From Tamarix chinensis (lineage: Eukaryota; Streptophyta; Magnoliopsida; Caryophyllales; Tamaricaceae): a stretch of 64,000 nt of DNA. Location of the stretch: assembly GCA_030549775.1 (NCBI GenBank), contig CM060181.1, positions 37,883,063-37,947,062 of the forward strand, in the 5' to 3' direction. The notes under the pieces are model-generated. The model was given only the letters and a program-made list of their open reading frames with translations, ran no database searches and was not told the origin of the DNA. Position numbers and translations under genes: made by a program. Below, in pieces: positions 1 through 14,700 of the stretch. How positions within the stretch are numbered: the stretch's first letter is position 1; every line of letters starts with the position of its first letter.

Positions 1-645
1 GTATCAAACATCAGTGAACAATAAATAATGTGTTGCCAATGTCGTAACATGATTTTCTTTTTTTCGTTTTTCACTCACAATAACAAGAAAGTATATATTA
101 GAAAATATTGGCATGCAACATTAATCACATATATGAAGGCACAGATGTGATCTCATTATGGAATCACATATTGGACATTCTGCATCTCGTTAGGCAAAAA
201 ATCTGATACATATCAGTCATGTATTAGCATATCAGCCAATATTTAATTTCATGAATATCCCCCAAGCTAAATAGGCCCACATAAAGGGATACGTCTCTTT
301 CAACTAAACTCCAAGCTTCTCTTCCTCTTATCTACATCCTGATCCAACATTCCACAAGAAAACACAGCATTGAAACAAAATAAGCCACATCTTCCATATG
401 AGAGTTCACCACAAACCATTGCACTGAATATAATTAGGCATGAAGTCGGACATATAATTTGTTATCATCCACTAAACTTGGGTTATAAAATCAGGTGGCG
501 AGGCATGTGCTCAGAAAAAAAATAAAAAATAAAAAATTGCCTCTATTACAGAGTCTCATAGTTTATCCAAAGATAACAATGAAGAAAAATGCAAAGAGAG
601 AGTACCATAGAGGGAAAATAAATAAATAAATAATGCCAAACTTAC
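1..645. other. GCP6 intron 10 (partial)
   Basis: AT-rich intronic sequence beyond the GTAAG donor at 645. I see no coding exon. The part near 180-250 contains a TATCAGCCAATATTTAATTTCATG-like segment that also appears near 3,685 and 23,390, which suggests an old dispersed repeat. Confidence 0.5.
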
Positions 646-725
646 CGCAACTTCATTAAACAGTTAAAGCTGTTCCATTCTATCTTACGTTGCTCATCAC
701 CCCGAATAATCAGATTCCTGAAGTC
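646..725 (-). CDS. GCP6: GCP6 exon 10 (last in window)
   Basis: This 80 bp exon after a TTTGCAG acceptor encodes [20 protein letters not shown] and then NCLMKL plus 2 nt before GTAAG. It completes the DVWCSLKDxRxLI helix begun in exon 9. The next exon should begin with the conserved RHQVNHF block and lies outside the window. Confidence 0.85.
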
Positions 726-3700
726 CTGCAAAGAATATCAAATGTTAACATGGCCCTTATACACACAGTTTCTTGAAATTAATAGAACATAGTACAGCAG
801 AGTAAGAGTCACGGACAATGTAAGTATAGAGATAGAAAAAAGTTCAACAACAGTTGATAAGTGCATTAACTTTACAAGGTTTTTACTCACTTCATACTAA
901 ATCATGGAGATAATTGTGTCGGTTTTATGCCCATGTTATTTTTTAGGGTCAAATTATATTTTTTTGTAGATAAAGTGTGTTAAAATCATGACGTCTGGAA
1001 TGACAGAGATCTCACAATCTGTGTGACTTGAGGATGATATCCTAACATCTCAAGAGTGTCCTTCCATGCTAATTTATTAGATAATTTGATCCTGCAAACA
1101 TCAACACGAAGTTAAGAAAATTTCTCTCTTCAAATTCCTCTATATTAGGACAATAGCTTAAGCTGGAGTGGTAAATTTAAGACAAATAAGAGGAAATTGA
1201 AATCTTATTTCTAGGTCTGTAATGTTTCTGAATAGACCAAGTTCAATTCCTGCTGCTATTGGAACCTAAAAGATACTGCAAGAAGCTAGAAAATCACAAT
1301 GAAGAGAGCATTGAATTTGAAGTTTCAACACGACATGGGTTCAGTGGCCAAAGTAGAATTCAATAAACTGCAACCAACACACCCGTCTTGTAAGACACGA
1401 GTAGGTCATGTTCGATTTTTAGTCGTGCTTCACGGGAACCTTGCAACAACATGTCCAAGCCTTGCGGCATGGCTTGGTCATGTTGTATATTGTTCCTAAA
1501 ACCTTTAGTTCCAGAATTATGTTTTGATTTCCAAAGTTCCACAAGTGATTTAAGATTAATAACACACACTTCTCATGGGATCAACCCTTATTCATCCTAT
1601 GCTATATATTCTCAAAATTAGTAGTAGGGGAGCATAATTTAATTTGTCATTGGGAACATCAAAAAAATCAAATTTTGGAATCATCACCGGGGAGAGTTGG
1701 TAGGTCTATCCAACTCTAAAATTTAAAGCTAAACTAATTATAGAGCCATCTTGTAGGTCCATTTGTTATCGCTAAGATTCTTCCTCATTTAAAGCCTCTA
1801 AAATTTGAATTTTATTGAAGTGGATGATCGCTATTCATTTGGAGCTAGCTGAGGAAATTGTTATTGAGGACCTTAAAGAAAGAGAAAAAAGAAGTTAACC
1901 AACAACATTAATCAAAGATTTTGCATGACAAATAGCACAAGAATAATGAGATATTCTATATCTTATCATTTTGATTTTCTGCTTATCTTATTCTTTTCAA
2001 TTTTTTTATTTGAATAAAGTCTAAGATGAATGTGCTGTTACTTCATATTCAAGACTTACATTACAGCATCGTAAGGTTTTGGTGGGGGGAGGGGCAATAG
2101 CTTCTTATTCATGCTGTCTTCATTGCGTATAGAAATTTCAAAAAATAATTACTCATGTGTAGGAACCATTCATGCATGAGTTAGTTGTGTAATTTGCTTC
2201 TTTAATTTGTATTGTATCTTTGTCACCGCCCTATATACATGTTTACAAATAAAAAATTTAAAAAATTCAAGGAAAAATTACTTGTGTGAAAATCCTATCA
2301 TGCATGAGTTGTAATGCAATCTACTTCCTTTTAGCTAAGATCATAAGAAATTTTTCAAGTTGAACAATTTGCTAACTAGGAGAGTTTAACTTTGTTTTCA
2401 AACTTGCTTTTATTTTTAAGTTTTTTTCTAGATTATTTGATGTCTTGTTTATGTTGACTGAAGTAAATTCATAAAAAACAAATTAGGATGACCATGAGAA
2501 AAGAAAAAATAGTGATGGAGCATAAAAGACATTCTCCATAGAAAACAAAAGAGAAGATGAAAAAACTTGAGGTAATGTCCACTAATGTCTTGTGCCAAAA
2601 GGATAAAGTGTAAAATGTAACTTTTGAACCATCATGGATCAAGCATGCAATAAACCACAAGCACGGTCATAAATGTGGTTGTGAAAGCTAGAGCATTGTA
2701 TCACATCATCGCTAATGATAAATAATATGTTGGAGTTGTTGAAGTGTATTGTTTTTACCTTCTTCTTTTTTCACAAAATGTTACTTAATGCCAAATTTGA
2801 GGTATACTTAGATTCACTAATTTTTGAAAAGGCTCAAGACCGCCAAGGCGATTGGATCCTTAAGCTTAGGTGCCAAAAGTATCTAGCATAATACCACTTT
2901 TAATCTTCCTAAAAATATGTGATTTTTCTTTTCTTCTCTAGAATAAACAATTTCATTCCCTTTTCCAATTAAAACTATGCCTACCAACCTTCCATGATCT
3001 TTTTCCCAACATGAGATTTAGTTACCGTATTATTATGAAAATAGTCTAAAAATAACTAATTAGAGTTTTCTTCATTCTTTAATGTAGTAAATATCTTTCT
3101 TTCTTTTACCATTCAAAATTTTTTCTATCAGTCTCCCTATGACTTTTTCTCCCTCCTTTTTCTTTCCAACATGAGAATTAATTACCATATTGATTGTGGA
3201 AATTTTTAGATAAAAACCCGAGTACAACTAATTTTCAATGAGACATGCGCCTTAGACCCTTGCACACAGCGCCTTAGTGTCCCTAGTACACCTTAGCTAC
3301 GTCTTGCCAATGTTGCCTAAGATAAACAAAAAATCCCTAGTGCCTTGCACTTTAAGGCATGGCTTTTCAAACATAGAGATTCACTCAATAATTATAGGTT
3401 ATTTAAGCTGAATTCTCAAAAATTATGCTTTTTTAAAAGAAAATAAAACTAGTTCTTTTTTATGTATACCTATTACATAAGAAACAAAATAATACAATTA
3501 TGAACAAATTTTATAAAGGAAATTAATATATTTTCATGAGGAAACAATCTAATAATATATACCAAGCACAATATTGGATGTAACACTACATCAGCAACAT
3601 GAATGTGAAATAGATTCTACCTCTCATATCACTAATATTATGTATGAGCAAGTACAAAAACTATACATGCCGACATATCGGTGCATCGGCTGATATTTGT

Positions 3701-6700
3701 TTCCATGGGCATAAGATTAAGAAGAAGAAAAATGGAAAAATGAAAAGAAAAAAAAATCTTGTTGCATATGCTTTGTTTATGATCTAGTTAGCACAAGAGA
3801 ATGATAAGAATCTATCAAGGAAGGTTGGAGTAGCCATTTGAGAGGATTTTTAAGGTGGTGGTTATTGTTATCTTACCATGCAAAAAATGAAGTGTTGCAA
3901 CATAATGTGCTTGTGTATGAATGGTGTTACACATTAGATGAATCTTTCTCGGTATGTTGTTTGCTCAAGGACAACCAGAGTCTAAGCGTGGGAAAGTTTG
4001 AGCATAAATTTACATGTTTTCTTCCTTTATGCTTAGTTAATATAAACTTGGGTCCTCAATTGTGTGATATTTATGCCCATTTTTTTAATTTAGATTCTAA
4101 TAATATCTATGTAGAAAAAGTGAGTTAAAATCCTGAGTTTTATCCCCAATTTTCATGTTCTAGCATATTTTACCTTTGGATGTTGCACCGAGCGTACATC
4201 ATTCTTAGAGGACCAAAATGAAGAAGAGATCTTTGGGGACATCCAACTTTCTTAAAAATAACTTCTGCAATAAGTTATCAAATGATTTGATCCTTGAAAT
4301 AGCAACACGAGTTTAATATAACTTGTCTCTTTGACCGCATGGAACATTCCTCTAGTTTTGGATGATAACTTGAGTTGTAGCCGTCTATTTAAGAAGACTC
4401 AAGTGGCATTGACAAGCTTCCTTCCATTCCATAATTTGGGGTTTCAACATTAACCGAGAGTTTTATAATTGATGACATTTATAAAGAGAGCAACTCTAGT
4501 TTCAAGCCTCAATGGCGTTGCAAGTAGCTAGGCAGTGATCCAATAAAGAGACTATTTAATTTGGAGTTCCAATATTAATCGAGAGTTTTAGGAGCCAAGA
4601 CTCTTTGGATTCCTGTGGATATAAATAAATCACATTTCATTCTCTTTGTAAGGGAATCAGAAGCAACAATCAGAATTTAGCTTGGCTGTTTTGACAGCTT
4701 CAACACATGTCTATATATGAAGCATAACTTTCTCATATGAACTCAGATGGAGGCAACTCAAGCTGCGCTAAAAAGTTTAAAAGAATATCTACAACTTTAA
4801 TCTTTTAGGTCTAGAATCAGCCAGATTCATGGTTGAATTTCAGCTAGAAACAAATATCAATTATAAAGGACTTGATATGTTGAATATTAGATCAGAATTC
4901 ACGAGGGAGTTACAGCATAATGTGTAGGGTTTAATTTGGTGACTATTCAGCTTATCATTGTTGTAAATATCCCTAATTAGTTCATATTATGTGCCATTAA
5001 GTCATAGAGATCAGATTCTCTAATAACAAAGGGGCCTAACAATAAACAAAAATGAAGGAGAGAGTCAAATTTTTGTTTTTATGTTTATTTTAAACTACTT
5101 GTCTGAACAGAGGTGTATCAGCATTGTGGAATTCCAAAAAGGGATGGCCCAAGGGGATCAAGTTGGTTCATGTCCCAAGGATAATGGCATTCCAACTTGT
5201 TGAGGGTGACCAACATAAAAGTCACAAAGGTTGTCTGGTGATTCAAATTGGATAAATTTCAATTAGGTACCATCATATTTGATCTAATCCACTTAGTTAC
5301 TGGGTATTTTAAATAAACTCATTTAGCCACCATGTATTTAAATGTTTTATTTCATTTTAGTTCCATATTATTGATGCTTCTAGTTTTATGACTGAAATGA
5401 TAATTTTTTTAATATTGAATACTTTTTAAATAGGAATTGGAAAAAAAAAAGAATATTATATATATATTGGTATTTCCTAGAATTTTTTTTATAAAAGAAA
5501 CAACAAGAAAATGTTGCGAAATTCAAAAAACAATCAATAAAATTCTAAAAATTTTGAAAACAAATTTTCAAATATTCATAAAGTTTTAATTCATATTTAA
5601 AAAATATTCACTATTAGAAAATTTATTATTTTAGTCATGTAAAAATAAAATCACTAGTAAGATGATACGAAAGTGAAAACAAAATATTAAAACATATAGT
5701 ACCTAAATTTGATTATTTAAAATACAAAGTATCCAAATGGAATTATGTCAAATGTAACCTTCATTTTATATGTTTCCTCTACTTTTATCTTTCATAGTTT
5801 CAATCATCGTAAGCCTTCACACTTTAACCTTGGATTAAATTAGATTTGTTATGTATTTTGGAACTCTAATTTTATGAATACAAATTAGATGGCACTTGAA
5901 TCGAAACTGTGCTTATCTTCCTAAAGAGACTAAATCTTTTACCTAAAATTTGGTACCATTTCATATAGCTACAGCCAAAATCAAAATACTAGTAACAACT
6001 AGTTTGTATTAGAACGATCACACATATATAATAAAACTCCAATATGATTTGATCTAGATGACTAATCATTCATTTATTCTAAATTAGTTTGGGTAACTAA
6101 TGTCTTCCCATATCATAATGCGGGTAATTCAACCCAAGTTGATTGAATGATAAAGACTGACATAGCTAGAATTAGTTAGAATAAGAATTAAGACATGCTA
6201 ATTATAATTAAACTTAAGGGAAAATAGAGATATAAAATTTATATTTCTGCATTTAATTGACCATCTAATTCATTTTTCGTTCATTAGATTAGTATGGTAC
6301 AATGTGTCTAGGGAACTTTGTGCTAAATCATCTACGTCTATCATCTGTATGATAGTGTCAATTAGTAATTTTTTAATATGTTTTATCACACAGTACATAC
6401 ATACACCCCTCCCCCTATCACATCCTTGAGTATAGTGTTTCTTGTGACATAGACTACCCATTTTCTACGTGGCTAAAGTGGAATTCAATAAGTTGCAGCC
6501 AACACAGGTAGTCCATGTCTGGTGCTGGAATTTGTCAAGCTTCATAGTTGTGCCAACAAGCCTGTGTCTCTTGGTATGGCTAGACTATGTTGTGTGCTAT
6601 AACTCCTACTACTATTCCACCTTCTCTAGTTCTAGAATTGTGGTTTGATTTCCAAATTAGTTATAGAATTGTGTGCTATAACTCCTACTACTATTCCAAG

Positions 6701-9700
6701 TTAACATTAAAGTTTATAAATATACTCATCTCGTGAGATCTTATTCATTTGACATGTATACTACAATAAGTTATAACTAATCAATCGAAGCATAATAATA
6801 TTTAATTTGTTGGCAGTAACAACACGCTATCAAGACGTAATGGCAGTGATGTTATTCCAGACTAAGAATTCGAAGATTATATACAATCAATCTTATTACA
6901 AAAGCAAAAATCAGGAATTAATGTTGACATTAAACAACAGAGCATGATAATTTAAGCCCGTGTACCCCAATCTGATCAACACTTGTGATGAGCATTCATC
7001 CACTATAAGAATATTTAAGACAATGGAGTTTTAAGATCGTAAAGAGAATATCAATTGTCAACCCATAAGTTCCATCCATAGAGTGCGGACATAAGTATAT
7101 CCAAAAAACTAAATCAACAAACAGAAGTTCTCCCCCAATATCCACTCATGCTTCTCTAAGGCTTCATTTGGAATCACAAATTCCTTCCCAAAGTAAAATC
7201 CCTCCTAGAAATACCCCATCCAGATGAAGCCTTATGCTTTCTCACATACATGCCAAAATACACTATTTCATGAGGTATAGTGAAAAGTGAAAACACGAAA
7301 AGAAAAAGGAACCTGCATGAGCACTTGGGTAAAGGAAGGCTAGGCGAGGAATGTAGTATTCATCTAGTGAAAAGGGGAAGAAAGTTATTTACTGAGGTCC
7401 CTGCACATGGTATGTTATTTGATGAAGTTCACTCTACAACTTTCAACAAAATCGTATTACTATCAGCATTCTTTTCTTGAGCATTTAACTAAATTGAATC
7501 TTGTTTGAAAGGAACCAACCGCCTTAAGGGTATTATACCAAGGATATTTCTAACATAATCAATGTGACAAAATCAGAAAATTAAAGATCTAATGACTCAG
7601 ATGCTTGCAAGTATAAAGAGAAACAAATGTACTGCTATAGTTTTTTGGTCAACAAATAAAGGTGCTCTCATTTAGATCAATACCTTCAAGGAGCACCAGA
7701 CATCACTTAATGACATTACAGCAATTTTGACTTGTATCAGAAAACTGAATATCTCTGCATATATTTTCAATGCATTTGAGGTCAAAACAATACTGACTGG
7801 CCAATCCACTCTGTATCCCAGCCCTATAAAATTGAAAGAGTAGACCCCTGTATTGCAGAGACAGATAAGCTAGTCACAAGACAAAGAACATATCAAATAC
7901 CGAAAAACACAAATCACGCTAAAAGAATAGATAGAGACCGGAGGAAATTCGTGACAGTAAACCTTCTGTAGCAGCTGAGAAAGGAGCCAAAGCGTGATCT
8001 TTAAGATATACATATAACCGACTCTTATTAATGTCTTTCTCACAAGAAGACTTCTGTATTGATATTTCAAGTAGCCCCTGTATCTCTGGAATTTTCTGGT
8101 CTGCCTCCATGAAGTACCATTTCTGGTCATTGTTGGATAACAAATCATAAGATGACGACAATATTCCATGACAAACCACCATTTTCTAGCACGACGTGAA
8201 CAGCGAGAAAAACAAAAAGGGAAGGGAAAAAACAAGAATTGAAATTGTACGTGATGCCAAAGAGATGCAACAAACAAATCTGCCCAGTCTGCTGTTTCCA
8301 TAAAAAAGTATCTTCGCAAAGCTAGTAAATGCTGTTCCATTTTGAAACCACTTTCCAGTATCTTCATTGTTAACCTGCTCACATAATGGTATCTGATGAA
8401 GTGAAGGAAATGATCAACATACAAAAATTATTTTATCATTCTTGAACTACGACTGTACCACATATAATTCATATATTTTTCACAGATAAAGACATCAAGA
8501 GATTGATCAAATAAATAAAATCTCCAAGATAAAAAGAAACACATGAATTTTAGAAAGCATGAGAATGAGGACAAGATCACTAACAAAGACCGAAATCAAC
8601 CAGTAAACATTGAAAAAATAAAAGCAAATGAGCTTATAAAAAGCAATATAAACAGAAAGGGAAAAAAATATATGAGATTATTCCTTACATAACTGATTAA
8701 AGGATACTGAAGCAAGATCTCCTGTGACAGGCATTTATCAATGATGAAAGTAAGCGGTATCTCAAAAACTGCAGCAACATGACCACAACCATCGAAACAT
8801 TCACTCCTAGAGCTGCCATAACTGAAGAACAAACTTTCCCAAGTGCTGCCACCAAACTCGCCCTTCAAATTAGAATGTGCATTATTGTCCTTGGACGAAA
8901 AGTAAAAACCACGTTGAACCATATTCTCCTTCCCTGAAGAGATGGAATCTGGATCACATCGTCTCCCTTGATAACAATCCACATGATGCACAGTTGAAGC
9001 AGGTTTGCCTATGCTACCAGATTGATGCTCAGAACAGGAAGGTAAATTGTTGAGAAACAGCTTAAGAGGGTCTTCTGCAGATGAGAAATTGAAGAAAGGG
9101 AAATTTCTGCTAACTTTAAGAGCATCCTTCATTACAGGCTCACTTATATTTTTCAAGAAGGCGTTTCCTGTTAGCATAGGGTTCACACTCATAAAATTGC
9201 CTGGAGATTTAATATTCCCTGGTTGGACAATATATGAATTCGGCAAGTGATTTCTGCTGTTAACAAAATCAATCCTAGGAGAAGTGTCAGCGCTCAAGCA
9301 CTCAGGAAGAGAATGCTTTGTGGAGCACAACATGCTATTCTCTGATATTTCAATATTTGAATTCATACAGTTTCCTGATAGATGCAACTTTGAAGTACCT
9401 CTGTCCTTGTCACTGCTAAAGGGGTTCTGAAGGAGACCCCCTACAGGCCATCCTAGGCCAGGATCATTACCTGCATACTCAATCTTAGATATCCAAGACC
9501 TTGAAAACTCAATTTGATTTCGGCTTATTGCAGCATTATCTCTTGACATAGCTTCTTCATTACATAGATCAGTCAAAACTTTGGATTTATGTTTTGAATG
9601 GAATGTTTCCAATAAACCACTTTGCTTAGAAACTGACTTCTCAGTCTGAGGAATCTGTTTCAAGGAATTGTCACCAATGAGACCAGATGAGAAGCATAGA

Positions 9701-11753
9701 GAAGACAGATAGCTTTGCTCTAATCCGTGCGAGTAACTGGCAATGTCAGCAGACTGCCCAAAAAGTTCATTCCCTTCAGAACCTTCAATGGATGAACATT
9801 CTGAAGATTCTAATAAATCTAAGTCAACAGATGACTTCTCAGATCCCTCATTCCGGTTATTAGACCTGAAGGTTTTGATGAAGGTAGTAGATGTTATTTG
9901 AAGGAAACTTACACAGAACGATACAACTTCAGCTATGCCACAGAGAAACTAACAAGATACTGTTGATGTAATCAATAAATTATATTATCAACAATCATGG
10001 ATTCAATCTCTTGTAGTGAGTAAAGCCTAAGACAAAAGATAATACATAAGTTGTGTGTCTGGAAACTCATGTGAGCGAGTACGATATATATATATAGAGA
10101 GAGAGAGAGGGCACAACATACTCATTAGAAATTCTTTCTTCAGCAGCTAATGGAGAAAGAGAGCATTCGACTGGAAAAAGTGAGAGCTGAACATCTATGC
10201 CATCAATTGAGTCATTAACATCATAGGAAACATCATCCCGCAAAACTACCTGCAATTAAAACTTTCAGCCACTTAAGCCTGGAAGAATGCAGCAAGGAAA
10301 GATCATCAAGAACAGAATACGAAGACAAGTCTGAAATAACCGAGTGTGACTGCCAACCACAAAGCAGCAAGGATTCACCTCAAACAGCATCAATAAGGGA
10401 CATTTGACATTTTAATATACAGAAAAAAATAATCATCTAGTTCTCAACCCAAAAAAGATCTAATCAACCAGCAACTAAACAAGAATCAATATCTAGTAAC
10501 ACCGGGAAAGAGTGGTTTCAGGGATACACACCTTATGAGGTGGAGAGTTTGATCGTAACTCCCAATGATTACTCTTAGGGCTTGTTTGGTAAGGGGAATA
10601 GTGATGGAAAAAATTTCCACCCTATTTTGTATCTTTCATATCAAGTATTTAATAATAATAAAAACATATTTGATGAAATACTCATTTTCGATTAAATTAA
10701 GATCTAAAACGGGTATTTATCCAAAAAATAGTAATTTTAAATATACTATATAAGATATGTAAAATATGGGGATAATTTTTTTACCCTTATCACCCCATAC
10801 CAAACAAGCACTTAAAGATGGATATTTTCCTGGCTGTTCCCTCTTGTGTTTCACCCAATTGGGTCTGTGCGTAAGAAAATTTTTGCCTTCTGTGTTTTCC
10901 TAGGATAATTTTTTAATAACTTTACTTGCTTGATAGATTGCAACCAACAATTCGTAAGTTGGATGAACCACAAATTATAAAAGAGGAATGCCTTCCAAAC
11001 CACTTACTCCTGAAAAAGAAAGCTAAGCACCCCGAGGTTTGCACTTTTTGGTTGCTTTAGAGCCTTCCAAATTGGTAAAATGCCACAATACCTGTGATTT
11101 ATTTCTATTTTGACCTTGTTAATACAGTTACTGGAAAAAGCATATGGCAAAATTAATAAATGGCATCCTTATTTTATCAAGTAGTTTCAAACAAAACAGA
11201 TGGATCAAGCTTTGGTGTTTTGTGTCAACAAGGAAGATAGTAAACAATAAACTAGTGATTACAATAATGAACAGGATGGATGGGATACCGGCCAAGGGTT
11301 TGGTACAAAAAGTTGAAAAATCAGATTTCCAAACCAGCCTGATAAAATTGGGCCAAACCGGCCAGACCAATTCAACCAAGCAGTCAAACCAGTTCAACCA
11401 ACATTTTGCAAGGTATAACCAGTTTTGCCCTCCTGTTTTCTTATTTTCATAAATCTGTTTGTTATTTCCTTTTTACTAAAAATTTACTTAATGAGTATAG
11501 AACCTATGTTTTTTGGTTATTTTACTATGTCTCTGTCACCTAATCAATAATATTTTAGAATTTCAATAACTAATTATCATATTTTTATAATATAATAAAA
11601 AATTCAGTCGAACCATTACCCTTGCCTTGTCTGAGTCAATTTCCAATCAAACTAAGAAGCACTAACAAGTGCAAAATAGGTATCACCAAGGCTACATGGA
11701 AATGGGAATGGAAACACAAAAGAATGCATGAAAATGGAAAAACAGCAATTTCC

Positions 11754-11785
<32 letters not shown>

Positions 11786-14700
11786 AACCAAGCCATATGG
11801 AAAAGGCAGAATATATATCATAATTTGATGGACTAATAACTATTTCATAAGTTTAAAAAAATTATTAATTATTAAAAAAAATAAAAAAAAGTAGTCTTGA
11901 ATAAGTTAGTAATGTAAATATTAGTTGGGAGGAGATACTTTAGGCTGGGCTTAAATAGTGAAGGATCATAACAAGGTTAAAAACAACACACTATCTGATG
12001 CGCACACTGTTGCCTCCTCTTTGGCTCTTTTCCTTTCTCCTGTACTACTACTCATCTCCCTCACAGCTACTTCTGTCCTCTTTATGTCAGAGATGATGCT
12101 CCTCTCTCCAGTTCACTTCTATTTCTGCTTTGGTTTGATGCTCTGTATCATTTTTATGCTTAGATGGTTCGCTGCTCCACTAAGTCACAGCAGCACTGTT
12201 CTGGAAGACAAGTAAAGGCTAAAGGCTGACAAAGGATGAACAAAGGTCTGGGAAGGCTTGTGAGGACAAAAGAAGGCAATGAGATTAATTGCTTTTTTAG
12301 ATAAAATACTTTAGAAAGGGTGATTGACATTTCAACCCATGTTTCTGTTCGCAAAACATTTTAGAAAGACAAAACAACACCCGTAGGACTTTTTCATGCG
12401 ATGTAGGGTATTACATATGGCCCTTTTAGTCACTTTATTTACTTTCTTAACTCAACAGTATAGTTAGCTCAGAAGCCTACAAAGAAACATCAGGGTGTTT
12501 CTGAATTGGGGAAGACTTCAGCAACACATGAGGGGTGTTTTTGACTTGGTGAAAACTTAGGTTCAGCTTAGTATTTTTGAACTTAAGGGGAGTATTTTAG
12601 ACATTGCTGTAGATTAATGAAAGATCATTTGGAAACATTTATTGACAATTCAAATCAGACATACAATGAAGGTACGGTTCTCACCTTGAAATAACCAAAA
12701 ACTAAAAAATAAATAAATAAATCTTAATTCAACTAGAGGAAAACACCACCTGCTCAAACTTGATGTCTAAATCTCCCATGATGTAGTCAAGCTTCTCCAG
12801 CATTCCCTTATAAAAGTTCAACCTCAGTAGTCCAGTGGCTTTTATTTTCTCTTTCTCAAAACTTAAAGGAGTAGAATAGGAAGAGCTAGAAGGATAACTC
12901 CAGCCAGGAAGGATGTCTCCAAAAGCATGTGCTCCAGTAGGGACATTCTTGCACAACTCCAGCAATTTCATCACTACCTGAAACTGCTGACCAGCTCGCA
13001 GCATGGGGATTGTGACATCTTTCAGGAAACATGGAACAGCAACTCCATCTCGTACCTAGAAAGTTCAGAATTGTCTCAATTATACAGAAAACACGGAAAA
13101 ACAATACGCCAGGAAGGCCTCTCAAATCTTAATCCAAGGTTTCAAATTCACAAAAAGAACTTACCTTACAAGTTGAGAGCGGGAATTTCGCAGCAGTGTC
13201 AGATTTATCATTTGGGGAGGTTTCAAGTTTACCATCATATTGTAAAACAAACTCATCATAAGGATCACTCAGCTTGCCTTCATATATCCATGATCTAATG
13301 AAACCACAATATGGTTCAAGTGATTGGAGAAACAGAAACTTCAGCAAAGCACTGTGACCTGGATCAGCTACCTAGAAAAGGTATTCAGAATACCCAAAAC
13401 TCATGATCAGGAAATGGATATAAAGAATGAAAATTTCAAGAAAATCACACTCAAAATATTACCAGTCTGAGGCAGGGTAAAAATATCAAGAAAATCACTC
13501 TCCCTATTTCAGAAGTGTAAACCATAATCGAAAAACGCTCTCAGATTATCAGTTCCAAGAGCTTACATGCAGCATGGTATGAAACTAGTGGGCTAGCTCC
13601 GTTAGCTCAATAAAGCTCGAGATATTTACTCTGAATTCAGAGGCAAAGAAAGTCAGAAGAATTTATTAGAAAAAAGAGTGATCCACCATTCAACTTTTTG
13701 TCTCATTTGTACACTGTTTTATTACGTTTCTGTAGATACATAAATCATAGCACAACAAAATTTTAGAAAATAAATTACACAAAAAACAACAAAATTCTAA
13801 GGGGTGAAGTTATGACAATATATTAGAAGAGCCTGTACAATGCATGCTTTTGAAGGATTTACAAGCTTTAATTACAAAATTAGTACACAAAAATCCAACC
13901 AGTAAAAAGAGAGATCAGCATCCTCAGATGAGACCATAAAATAATTAGACTAAAAGAATTGCATTCATTCCCACATCCAATTTTTGAAGAAAAAAAAAAG
14001 GGTGGAGAAGAGGATAATAAGAATATGAGAGAGGTTTACGGAATAATAGTGCTACCATGGTAGCCCCAAGCGCAACTGAGCCATGTTGGAAGTAACCAAG
14101 CGTAGAGAAGAAGAACAAAATCAATGATAGATGAGTAAAGATCTGAAGTTAATTATTGAGAAATGGAAAAAAGATATAAAATTGGACATCACAGCCACCC
14201 CAAGAAGGTCCCAAGAGGAAATGGGTTGTAGTAAATGATAGAAGACACACAAAGCCAGTAGAAGTAGAACAACCCCTTCCCCCCCCCCCAATCCTGTCAG
14301 TAACATCACTGAATCATCTCAGTTGGCTCCAGTTCCTGATTCTGCCACAAGAAACCAGGACGTTCGCTCATTCTTTATCAATAGAACTGAACCCACACTG
14401 CAGCAATTAAGAACTTTTAACAAGCAGTACCCCCTCATATCACCACCAGATCAAGGACTAATGTGACCATAGCAGCTTTATTGACTGACCCTAGAGGCAC
14501 TGATCTCATTGATCCTATATAAACAGAAGCAGAACTGATACTCCATGGAAACTTGTGACTGACTGCGATTTTATTGCCTGGTGTTGTATGAGGGTCAGAT
14601 TCATCTATAGGATGATTTTCCATCATTATTTCCACATTTTTAGCTAACTTAAGCACCAATTGTTCTAATTGATCAACATAGGAAGGGTCAGACTGCTCCA

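Larger units (their letters stand above)
726..7683 (-). other. GCP6 intron 9 (6.96 kb) with old repeat remnants
   Basis: The conserved helix spanning exons 9 and 10 shows that this 6,958 bp interval is a single intron. It contains no convincing host coding segment. It holds two diverged copies of an LTR-like sequence (about 915-1,590, and 3,955-4,620 with 6,466-6,740) and a small inverted-repeat element near 7,157. The rest is unremarkable AT-rich DNA. Confidence 0.75.
10250..12749 (-). other. GCP6 intron 4 (2.5 kb)
   Basis: Phase and protein continuity between exons 4 and 5 define this intron. It contains a Tourist-type MITE at 10,578-10,811 and a 27-base A tract at 11,754-11,780. Short ORFs here show no family resemblance. 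I see no further structure between 11,800 and 12,749. Confidence 0.75.

Noticed and set aside
3838..4128. 96-codon plus-strand ORF in GCP6 intron 9
   Set aside because: It covers the decayed gypsy tail and LTR start, where the recognised phrases are in differing frames.
11144..11452. 102-codon ORF in GCP6 intron 4
   Set aside because: No recognisable domain, no codon or splice support, and an equally long ORF overlaps on the opposite strand.
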